Below are positions 1 through 7,122 of a DNA stretch of 28,392 nucleotides, piece after piece. The notes under the pieces are model-generated. The model searched no databases. It was not told the DNA's origin and worked only from the letters and a program-made list of their open reading frames with translations. Origin of the DNA: a virus; IMG/VR virus record IMGVR_UViG_3300008450_000343, positions 1 to 28,392 of that record; one strand, given 5' to 3'. The translations under genes were made by a program, and so were the position numbers. Numbering within the stretch: the stretch's first letter is position 1; each line of letters opens with the position of its first letter.

Positions 1-667
1 CTCCTGGGTTTAAGTACTCTTGTAATTTTTTCTTGATGAACTCATAGTCGTACTGAGTTTGTACTTCTAAGGCATTTGGTTGTTCTTTTAACCATAAATC
101 AACTTGTGCATTATCGTCTGATAATGGAGTTTGTTTAGGTTTAATACGAACTGTAGTAGTTGGGAATTGACCTGGTCCTGCTGCTGGTGTAGTTTCAACA
201 ACCATATCCCATCCATTGATTACATCTGTAAAGTCTCCAATATCTTCATCTTCTGCTAAAGCAAGTAATGCTTTATAGATGTTAACTCCGAATGACCAAA
301 GACGTACTCCTTTATCTTCTTCTCCTCTTACAACAACAGGAGCAAAGAATCTTGACTTAGGAGATAACTTTCCAGATAATGACCAGTTGTCTTTATCAGA
401 AGTCTTTCTTAATTCTTTTACAAATTCTTCAATTGGATCTTGTTTGCCGTAATTCGACAATGACATCATAGGGAACTTCCCGATGTTGTAGTGTAGTTTC
501 AATTCTGTGAAAGGATCTGCAGCATTAAAAGCTGAAGGTACAATTCTAATTGTTGATTTTCCGTTTGCAGGTCTCCAATAGATTTTGTCGAAGTCTACTT
601 TCTCACGGTCTTGATTTCCGGTGCTGTTTAGAGCGGCCAGTTTTGCTTTGATAGCATTAATGTCCAT
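1..667 (-). CDS. gp32-like single-stranded DNA binding protein (partial, C-terminus cut by window edge)
   Basis: I translated this by hand from the ATG at 667-665; 222 codons are present and the frame runs off the left edge. The protein starts MDINAIKAKLAALNSTG, followed by IYWRPANGKSTIRIVP, the N-terminal and early OB-fold pattern of T4 gp32 homologues, then a conserved stretch with SPKSRFFAPVVVRGEEDKG and RLWSFGVNIYKALL. gp32 coats single-stranded DNA during replication, recombination and repair, and scaffolds the replisome. The stretch that carries the Cys ligands of the zinc site in T4 gp32 reads GKFPMMSLSNYGKQDPI here, with no cysteine, so zinc is probably not bound. A T4-late-like TATAAATA lies 27 bases before the start. 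There is no Shine-Dalgarno. It sits next to a DNA polymerase gene, consistent with a replication role. Confidence 0.85.
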   Translation of the reverse strand, partial: MDINAIKAKLAALNSTGNQDREKVDFDKIYWRPANGKSTIRIVPSAFNAADPFTELKLHYNIGKFPMMSLSNYGKQDPIEEFVKELRKTSDKDNWSLSGKLSPKSRFFAPVVVRGEEDKGVRLWSFGVNIYKALLALAEDEDIGDFTDVINGWDMVVETTPAAGPGQFPTTTVRIKPKQTPLSDDNAQVDLWLKEQPNALEVQTQYDYEFIKKKLQEYLNPG

Positions 668-694
668 AATGTAACTGATTTTAATTAAAACTTT

Positions 695-702
695 TATTTA
701 TA
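695..702 (-). promoter_or_regulatory. T4-late-type promoter motif before gp32
   Basis: The minus strand reads TATAAATA exactly, the T4 late promoter consensus recognised by the gp55 sigma factor. It lies 27 bases upstream of the gp32 start codon, in the 73-base spacer after the 276-residue gene. The spacer is extremely AT-rich, so a chance match is possible. Elsewhere in the window the structural genes have the reverse complement of this motif instead. Confidence 0.45.
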
Positions 703-740
703 TAATATAAGAAATATAATTGATTATTCCAACTATAATT

Positions 741-1571
741 TTATTTATATGTATTTTTTATTTCTGGTGTGAAGAATATTTTATAGTCTGTAAAGTCTGG
801 TATATTTTGGTATTCCGCTACTGGTTGTGGCATTTTAATAAAATCTGATCCGAATTTGGATCTCATTGCTGCTTGTAATATTCTAAAGTCCTCATCAGAT
901 ATTTTTGAATAAACTTCAGCAGTAACAATGTATCCATTTCTTCCTTTATTAATTCCAATATATGAGCTATAATATGGCTCTACTCCATTTTCTTCAAGAA
1001 CTTTTTTAACTTCTCCTAGTAAATTTAATTTTCCTTGTGCCAATTCTTCCCACTTTTTACTTAGGTATATCTCTATCCTAGTATTAAGAGAGGTCACTAC
1101 TACTTTAAATCTTTCTGCCAAATTTCCAAATACATCCTGTAACTCTTGTACTGCAGATAATGCTCTGTATTTTGAACCTTCAATATCTCCCCCTTCTTTT
1201 TCTGATGTAAGATCGGTTACTAGCTGCAGTCTTGTCTGCCCATTAAATGTAATTTGTTCAAAACCAGTTCCTCTTAGTTCGGGCGACCTGTCTATATTTA
1301 CTTTTGTTAGGTAGGGCTGTACTTTCTGTGCAGTATATCTTTTCATAACCGGAATTACCGGTTGTGTATTTTTTCCTTTTAATTCTGCTGAATCTTCTCC
1401 GTTTCTAAAACTATTAATATATCCTTTTACTAACTGCTTTCCAGCTGTGGATAATTTTCCTCTTTCTTGATCATCGTAAAAGACTCCTTCTGGTGTATTT
1501 TCACTTAACATCCTACTATTAGATGTAAGCTTGTTTTCTACTAAGAATTTTTTTAAATTAAAATTTTCCAT
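741..1571 (-). CDS. conserved phage protein of unknown function
   Basis: A 276-residue protein that I cannot assign. It begins MENFNLKKFLVENKLTSNSR. The first half is polar and probably extended. The second half (about residues 130-276) looks like a folded alpha/beta domain: a helix rich in Glu and Arg (SAVQELQDVFGNLAERFK), a beta segment VVVTSLNTRIEIYL, a Lys/Glu-rich helix, then NGYIVTAEVYSKISDEDF. There is no signal peptide, membrane segment or recognised catalytic motif. It lies 4 bases after the 151-residue gene and just before gp32, so it is probably co-transcribed with replication genes and might act with the polymerase or gp32. That role is inferred from position only. Confidence 0.75.
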   Translation of the reverse strand: MENFNLKKFLVENKLTSNSRMLSENTPEGVFYDDQERGKLSTAGKQLVKGYINSFRNGEDSAELKGKNTQPVIPVMKRYTAQKVQPYLTKVNIDRSPELRGTGFEQITFNGQTRLQLVTDLTSEKEGGDIEGSKYRALSAVQELQDVFGNLAERFKVVVTSLNTRIEIYLSKKWEELAQGKLNLLGEVKKVLEENGVEPYYSSYIGINKGRNGYIVTAEVYSKISDEDFRILQAAMRSKFGSDFIKMPQPVAEYQNIPDFTDYKIFFTPEIKNTYK

Positions 1572-1575
1572 TTAC

Positions 1576-2031
1576 TTATAATTCTATGATGCGAAAAAGT
1601 TTAGTATTGACTCTTTTTAGTTCTGCTCCTTTTGTTAATAGGATGCAGTTTTGGTAGTCATTCCAATTTACTTTGTAGTTTGTATCTAAGATTCCTCCAT
1701 TCAGAGATTCTATTAGACGATTCAATGAATTGATTGTATAAAGAGTGTTTGATTCTTTTTTTCTATGGACTAGGATAGTATTTTCTAAGAAATTAGAAAC
1801 GTTTCCAAATTCCACATTATATGTGCAAATATATTCATCCTGGCTCTTTGAATAAAGAACGAAAATTTTATTATAAATGATCTTGTATTTGGTCTGTATT
1901 GTACTTAATATGCCTTCTAACTGCTGTTCAGAAGAGAAAGTACAAAATAACTTATTGCTCATGTCGGCTGCATTAAAATTGTATTCGATATCGTAATCGA
2001 ACATTACTGGCGCTACATTATCTTGTATCAT
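1576..2031 (-). CDS. conserved phage protein of unknown function next to the polymerase
   Basis: A 151-residue protein with no domain I recognise. It is rich in aromatic and beta-forming residues, with segments such as YKIIYNKIFVLYSK, EYICTYNVEF and NTLYTINSLNRLIESLNGG. It has two Cys (FCTF and YICTY) that do not form a metal-site pattern. It follows the family A polymerase by 19 bases and precedes the 276-residue gene by 4 bases, so the three probably form one unit. The 8-mer TATTTATA lies only 2 bases before the ATG, too close to be a conventional promoter with a leader. An accessory replication role is a guess from position. Confidence 0.75.
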   Translation of the reverse strand: MIQDNVAPVMFDYDIEYNFNAADMSNKLFCTFSSEQQLEGILSTIQTKYKIIYNKIFVLYSKSQDEYICTYNVEFGNVSNFLENTILVHRKKESNTLYTINSLNRLIESLNGGILDTNYKVNWNDYQNCILLTKGAELKRVNTKLFRIIEL

Positions 2032-2050
2032 CTATAAATAGGTTTTTATT

Positions 2051-3376
2051 TTATAAAACTAAATTATTACTGTATTTGAATTTTATAGGGTATTTTCCTC
2101 CCTGATTCATTATTTTTTCTAAGGATTCTAATGTTTCTTTGCCGTCTGATTTATCAAAGTCAAATACAAAAGCATCATAAGTATAGAGTGCTAAGCTACT
2201 CTTCTTATCTTGAAGAAACATTAACACATCTTTTAATATAAGAATATTTCTTGAAGTTTCCAAGCTCTGCATCATGTAGTTCATAAGCTTCTGCGGATGC
2301 ATATCTGGAAGATCTTGTGTAAATCTTTTCCCTGATATTGGATCTTCTACGTATCCTTGTTCTTTAAATTGCTTCCAAAGACCGTTTATATAGTTCTGAA
2401 TCTTATCAAAGATCTCTAGGAAAGCATATTCAGGTGGAATCTTTCCGTAAATGGCATGAAAGTTAATCTGTTTTGCTTTTGCATATTCTTCTTCAGCTAT
2501 TTCATCTTTACCGAAGTATAGTCTAGCCAATTGAACGTGAGCTGATTCATCTGTTAATTCATATCCGATTTGTTCGCATAATAACCTTAAATGATATCCA
2601 TCAAAGTCCATTTCTACAAATACATCATTCTGAGGTATTATTGCTTTTCTAAACTCAGGTGCTTTTGGTATTGCAGCAAAATTTACCGAATTAAAAGCAT
2701 TTGTTGGACGAGAAGTCGTATTATATAAATTATATGAAGTATAAATAATGTTATTATCGATACTATAAACAGGATTACTTGGTTTAAATAATTCTAGAAA
2801 AGATTGGTAAGTTATTCTTAATCCAGCTCTTTCAATCATAAAGAAAACAGACGTTGCAGTTTTATTATAAAAATCAAAGCCATTGGGTATTGCAATCTGC
2901 AATATCTTTTCTAAAGATTTATAATTCTCTTCGCACTTCTCAAATAATTTTGATATTGGAATTATAGCATTTATTTCTTTAAATTCATGAAAGCGATTAT
3001 AATACCAATTACAAGTTGAGTTAGATCTCGGTAATTCAAGTCTATTGTAAGAAGTCATTGAATGAAGTAAGGAAAGATCTATAACATTCGGTAATACAAA
3101 GTGATACATCAATTCTTTCTTATCAAATGTATAAAGTGTTGTGTATGCTTTTAGAATATCAGAGACACAGTCTTTTGATACGTTTAATCCTTCGTCATGA
3201 CTTACTGGTATAATATAACCTTCGTAATGATCTAAAGGCCTTAGGTAGACTGCTACGGTAGTGGTAAGAAGCGGATGGTAGTTATCGTTTGAAGAAATAA
3301 CTTCTACGTAACCTCCTTTCTTTCCTAAATCTTTTAGAAGCTCAATTTGCTCCTCTGTCTCTACTATATAAAACAT
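2051..3376 (-). CDS. compact, divergent family A DNA polymerase
   Basis: A 441-residue protein with the family A polymerase motifs in order. Residues 212-244 resemble the TGRLSS..NLQNIP..R stretch (TTSRPTNAFNSVNFAAIPK). Motif A is EMDFDGYHLRLL with catalytic D257. Motif B is KQINFHAIYG (302-311), matching the O-helix K, F and YG. Motif C is TYDAFVFDF with D401. Residues 21-105 look like a degenerate 3'-5' exonuclease fold (GGYVEVIS.., YTFDKKEL, VIDLSLL) without the usual D-x-E of exo I, so proofreading is probably lost. The steric-gate Glu of motif A is His262, the motif B Arg aligns with Tyr298, and the motif C HDE is YDA. It is much shorter than Klenow-type or T7 polymerases. It is presumably the phage replicative or an accessory polymerase. 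It follows a terminator hairpin and starts a unit leading to gp32. Confidence 0.82.
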   Translation of the reverse strand: MFYIVETEEQIELLKDLGKKGGYVEVISSNDNYHPLLTTTVAVYLRPLDHYEGYIIPVSHDEGLNVSKDCVSDILKAYTTLYTFDKKELMYHFVLPNVIDLSLLHSMTSYNRLELPRSNSTCNWYYNRFHEFKEINAIIPISKLFEKCEENYKSLEKILQIAIPNGFDFYNKTATSVFFMIERAGLRITYQSFLELFKPSNPVYSIDNNIIYTSYNLYNTTSRPTNAFNSVNFAAIPKAPEFRKAIIPQNDVFVEMDFDGYHLRLLCEQIGYELTDESAHVQLARLYFGKDEIAEEEYAKAKQINFHAIYGKIPPEYAFLEIFDKIQNYINGLWKQFKEQGYVEDPISGKRFTQDLPDMHPQKLMNYMMQSLETSRNILILKDVLMFLQDKKSSLALYTYDAFVFDFDKSDGKETLESLEKIMNQGGKYPIKFKYSNNLVL

Positions 3377-3403
3377 TTACTACAACCTTTTCTTTAATAT
3401 AAG

Positions 3404-3429
3404 AAAAAAGGCCTGCAAAAGCAAGCCTT
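3404..3429 (-). terminator. rho-independent terminator after the 214-residue gene
   Basis: On the minus strand 3429-3408 forms a 9-bp stem (AAGGCTTGC with GCAGGCCTT) around a TTTT loop, followed by TTTTCTT. One pair is a G-U wobble on the minus strand but a C-A mismatch on the plus strand, which favours the minus-strand reading. It ends the baseplate unit and separates it from the polymerase gene. Confidence 0.75.
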
Positions 3430-3433
3430 ATAT

Positions 3434-4078
3434 TTATTTTCTTGTATCGAAATTTGCTTTTCGATCGTTTGCTAATTGTACATCTAGATCTTTTTCTATA
3501 AAAGTTTCGGAAGTTGTATCCTGTGGTTCCACTACTACCGGTTCTTCTACTAAGTACTTATAATCTGTTATAAAGGTTGAAATTCCTGGCATAGTCTTCT
3601 CTAATGCTTGAATTGTTTTTTTATTTCTAGATTCTGCTCCTTCGTATGGATATTTTCCAAACATTGTATCTTCAGCCGGCCCTTGTATAATCCAGTTCAC
3701 TTCTGCAAAAATATTATTCACTAAAGTTTTTTTAGCTTGTTCGTAAGTATCTGGGTCTGTTTCTACTATTTTATTATTATACTTATCTTGAATAAAGTTC
3801 CTTTTTACTACTCCTTTATCTCTTTCAGATTGAGTTGGTTTCTTTTTAAATACTCCTGCAAATAGTCCTAAAAGTGTTATAGGTATCGCAAAAGGTATTC
3901 GTAAAATTTTTTTCAGCTCAGGTCCGTTTTCTTCTGGTGTTTTTCCACCGTAGAATTTTCCTTTATAATCTTCTATGTAAAAACCTTTGTACTTCTTTTT
4001 AGAAACTATTTCTACAAATTCTGTACCATCAGTTGACTTAGCTTTTTTATATTTAGATTCTGGTATATATCGTTTCAT
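3434..4078 (-). CDS. unknown protein at the end of the baseplate cluster
   Basis: A 214-residue protein I cannot assign. The N-terminus is basic and Tyr-rich (MKRYIPESKYKKAK, then KKKYKGFYIEDYKGKFYGG). Residues 60-76 are hydrophobic (LRIPFAIPITLLGLFAGVF) followed by KKKP, which could be a membrane-contacting or buried helix. The middle contains IQGPAEDTMFGKYPYEG, and the C-terminus is acidic and Thr/Val-rich. The MKRY start is shared with the LysM protein at 6820-7116. It follows the hub-lysozyme gene by 23 bases and is closed by the terminator at 3404-3429, so it is probably a late gene tied to hub or baseplate assembly. That is inferred from position. Confidence 0.75.
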   Translation of the reverse strand: MKRYIPESKYKKAKSTDGTEFVEIVSKKKYKGFYIEDYKGKFYGGKTPEENGPELKKILRIPFAIPITLLGLFAGVFKKKPTQSERDKGVVKRNFIQDKYNNKIVETDPDTYEQAKKTLVNNIFAEVNWIIQGPAEDTMFGKYPYEGAESRNKKTIQALEKTMPGISTFITDYKYLVEEPVVVEPQDTTSETFIEKDLDVQLANDRKANFDTRK

Positions 4079-4101
4079 GTGCTATCTGTATAGGGTATTT
4101 T

Positions 4102-6807
4102 TTAAGTATATTTTTTTACAGCTTCTATGTACACACCATAAATATCTACGGGTTCTAATCCACCATCCTGGCCACCGTATTTTGATTCTCCTTTTCTATT
4201 TACTAAACTAGCCCAACATGCATAATTCTTATCTAAGAAAGTAAGGAAGCCAGCATTAGCTTTTACGTCTATTTTGCCGCTCTGTATCTGAGCTTTAGCT
4301 GTTGCAAAGCAGCTTTCAACAGCTTTCTGTCCACTTACGAGTTTCCATCCTCCTAAATCTTGATTTGATTTATTAAATTCAGAAAGCTTTAATCCTTTCC
4401 AAGTAGATGTTAAGAACTGATATCTTCCTGCTGCAGTACTTTTAAGTGTTTTACTAAGTGTTACCAATTTGTTAGGATGCCCTTTATCATAGTTCTCTGT
4501 CCATCCTTCAATCTGTCCAAATCCTACTAGTATGTTATATCCGTTATTTCCTGCTCCTGCTGTTCCTTCTGTGTATGCTATTGTGTCTAGTATAGGTTTC
4601 GCATAAAGCGGTACACTATCACTTACCTTTCCAAAAGAAGCTACTTTCTTTTTCGAAGTTGGACGAGCTGCACGTAGGCCTGTTTCCTCTGTATTAGAAG
4701 TTCCGTCTTTATTAGAGTCGTTTGAGTATGTCGGTCCAGATGCTTTGTTAACGCTTCCTTTAAGTACAATTGTCTGAGCTTTTATATTAGTTACCCATCT
4801 ATTACCTGTTATACTATGGTCTAACCCTGTTACAATAAACCCTACTACTCCATCGTATTTAGATGGCATTATTCCTGGGTTAATTCTAAAAGCTTGTCCT
4901 ATCTTTATTCCCGAGATTCCATCCATTTCAATTCGTACTTCGAATGGTATAATTCCTGCCGGTCCTGCATTAATTGCATTTTCCCCATCTTCTGCATAGT
5001 ATTGTACATACTGTGTAGAGTATTGTGCATAATTTGTTCTTGCAGCTGTTATTGCTTCTTGATTGTATATTGCAGAGTTGTAGACTTCTGATAATGTATC
5101 CGTTACGACTTTTCGTCTATCATTTTGCTGTTTAGCTTTTTCCTCACTATCATCTTCTGTCTTTACTGTTTTTTTTCCAATAATCCTATCCTCTAACCCT
5201 TCATTCCATCTTAAAAGTGCTCCTGCTTCTAACCCTACATCTGCTGTTCCTGCTTGAGCAGAGATAGCACACATGGTTGTAATTGCTGGTGAGAGTTTAG
5301 TTACAAAGTCAAATTGAGTTACTGTTGATTTTAATCCTGTAATATTTAGAAGACTAACATCTTTATTTTCTACTTGTGCTTTTCTATCTACAATATAGTA
5401 TGTAAATTCATCTTCTTCGTACTGAAATCCTATATCGTTTATACCTCCTAGTACGTCATTTAATTCTGTGAAGATTGGTTCAAATAAATTTAAAAGAGTT
5501 CTTTCACCTTTTTCTTTTGTAAGTAAGCCTGCTATAGCACTTTCAAGTAAATTTACATTTATGTAAATATTTAAAATTTCATCACTAGATCCTGTTCTAT
5601 TTGCATTAATGGCTGATATTACATCTTCTCTATATGGCCAGTTTTTAGAACCCGGTGTCATAAGTATACATACTCCTGGATCGCTTGATGTATGGAATTT
5701 GTAAGTTCTAAATCTACAGTAAGGAATATCTGTACTAACCTCTCCGAGTGGTGCAATTTGATTATTTAATCTTATTACGTTTTTTTTGTTAGTATCTACT
5801 ATGATAAGCGTATTTACTAGATCACAAAAAGATTGTAAAGATACGTATACAAACTTACCTCCAGCTTTTGGTGGTTGCCCTTTTCCGTTAATTACTACAC
5901 TGGATAATGGCATATTTGTAAGAAATAAACCTGATCTTCCATTAACAGTTGCAAATTTAGATGCAAATTCAGGAAACTTAGCTGTTATTTTTTCCCAGGC
6001 ACCACCCCCTGCTCCTGTTTCTCTGATAGTTTTTAATACATCCTGTAACATTGTAGCAGGTACGATTACGCCTGTATCTCCTGAAGAGTCTTCTGTTTTA
6101 GTTACTGATGCTGTATCTACGTCTATTGTTAGAGATTCCATGATCTCACCTATAGATATGATATCTGTTGTACAATCATACCCTCCATCAGGTCTATATT
6201 TCCAAGAAAAGTTTTTTATAAAGCCAAACATACCCTCGTAATTACCATCACTCTTCTGTCTTAGGGCTGCTATTTCTTTATACAACTGTTCTTTAGTAGT
6301 TCCTTTAGTAAAGAAAGATGTTATTGTTTGTGGGGTTTTTACATAGTTTGTTTCAGAGGTAGCGTAAACAGTATGTCCCCATTCTAGTAATGCTGTAAAT
6401 CCAGGTCTCATAAAGATAAGCTCCATCTCTGTAATTTGAGATCTATCCCAGCAATTAAAAGTTACTGTAGCTTGTTTTAACTGTCCAAACTGTCCTACTG
6501 AATTTACTGTAACTCCGGTTATACCTGGCATTGGTCTAAAACCTTTTCCATCATCTCCTGTAAAGTTACTATATGTATTGGTACCTGTTCTACCCTTAAC
6601 ACCTCCTACTAGTATGTACTTCCTAGCTAATGCGGAAGAACCTGCTACATCTACTCCTGATGTAAACTTAACCCAACCTGTTTTACTTGTTAGGTATATT
6701 AAATCGTCATTAGTTCTAGTACCTTTAGAAACAATTTTACTTCTCAAGGATAATTGAGATATAACTTCATTGCTGAAAGGTCCTCCAATAATCTTACCTC
6801 CTGCCAT
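4102..6807 (-). CDS. baseplate hub protein fused to a lambda gpR-type lytic transglycosylase
   Basis: A 901-residue protein. Residues 1-690 look like a tail hub: an N-terminal part with RPGFTALLEWGHTVY (134-148) and FSWKYRPDGGYDCTTDIISIG (200-220), and near 620-685 a beta-rich stretch with VRIEMDGISGIKIGQAF and FIVTGLDHSITGNRWVT, the pattern found at the end of hub proteins. A polar linker (690-735) leads to a C-terminal lysozyme domain (737-901). This matches lambda endolysin R, a lytic transglycosylase: IAYTEGT with the expected catalytic E747, GYNILVGF, HPNKLVTL, LKSTAAGRYQFL and CWASL. The domain probably cuts peptidoglycan locally during DNA entry. T4 does the equivalent with gp27 plus the lysozyme in gp5. 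The gene sits 12 bases after the LysM gene. Confidence 0.85.
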   Translation of the reverse strand: MAGGKIIGGPFSNEVISQLSLRSKIVSKGTRTNDDLIYLTSKTGWVKFTSGVDVAGSSALARKYILVGGVKGRTGTNTYSNFTGDDGKGFRPMPGITGVTVNSVGQFGQLKQATVTFNCWDRSQITEMELIFMRPGFTALLEWGHTVYATSETNYVKTPQTITSFFTKGTTKEQLYKEIAALRQKSDGNYEGMFGFIKNFSWKYRPDGGYDCTTDIISIGEIMESLTIDVDTASVTKTEDSSGDTGVIVPATMLQDVLKTIRETGAGGGAWEKITAKFPEFASKFATVNGRSGLFLTNMPLSSVVINGKGQPPKAGGKFVYVSLQSFCDLVNTLIIVDTNKKNVIRLNNQIAPLGEVSTDIPYCRFRTYKFHTSSDPGVCILMTPGSKNWPYREDVISAINANRTGSSDEILNIYINVNLLESAIAGLLTKEKGERTLLNLFEPIFTELNDVLGGINDIGFQYEEDEFTYYIVDRKAQVENKDVSLLNITGLKSTVTQFDFVTKLSPAITTMCAISAQAGTADVGLEAGALLRWNEGLEDRIIGKKTVKTEDDSEEKAKQQNDRRKVVTDTLSEVYNSAIYNQEAITAARTNYAQYSTQYVQYYAEDGENAINAGPAGIIPFEVRIEMDGISGIKIGQAFRINPGIMPSKYDGVVGFIVTGLDHSITGNRWVTNIKAQTIVLKGSVNKASGPTYSNDSNKDGTSNTEETGLRAARPTSKKKVASFGKVSDSVPLYAKPILDTIAYTEGTAGAGNNGYNILVGFGQIEGWTENYDKGHPNKLVTLSKTLKSTAAGRYQFLTSTWKGLKLSEFNKSNQDLGGWKLVSGQKAVESCFATAKAQIQSGKIDVKANAGFLTFLDKNYACWASLVNRKGESKYGGQDGGLEPVDIYGVYIEAVKKYT

Positions 6808-6819
6808 TTTTTATTTTAA

Positions 6820-7116
6820 TTAAAGATTTGCTTCATCAAAGTTGCTTAAAATTGTATCTATATTTCCTGGTATCCTAAGTTGAATTCCTGGTTCTACAAT
6901 TAAAGAAGCTCTTTCAGAGTTATTTGCTGCTGCTATTACCCACCATAACGTATAGTCATTATAGAATTGGTTTGCTAAAGTATCGTACCTATCTCCTGCC
7001 GTAGTTATTATATAATAGTCATTATCACTTATAGGTGTATCTGGGTATACAGTTGTTGTTTTATACTGTTTACCTTCTGGTGATTGTAGTACTCTTATAT
7101 TTTCGTATCTTTTCAT
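6820..7116 (-). CDS. LysM-domain baseplate protein (T4 gp53-like)
   Basis: A 98-residue protein with one LysM-type fold at about 37-85: ITTAGDRYDTLANQFYNDY, then LWWVIAAANN, then VEPGIQLRIP. This spacing (GDxxxxLAxxxY, WxxIAxAN, PGxxLxIP) is found in phage tail protein X, gp53 and other baseplate LysM proteins, which bind the hub to the wedge or tube. There is no signal peptide. It starts 6 bases after the stop of the 609-residue baseplate gene and ends 12 bases before the hub gene, so the three are translationally close. The gp53 name is by analogy of domain, size and position. Confidence 0.82.
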   Translation of the reverse strand: MKRYENIRVLQSPEGKQYKTTTVYPDTPISDNDYYIITTAGDRYDTLANQFYNDYTLWWVIAAANNSERASLIVEPGIQLRIPGNIDTILSNFDEANL

Positions 7117-7122
7117 TTAATA

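Noticed and set aside
2051-3376. The polymerase as a pseudogene
   Set aside because: The frame is intact and both catalytic aspartates and the O-helix are kept, so it is read as divergent rather than broken.
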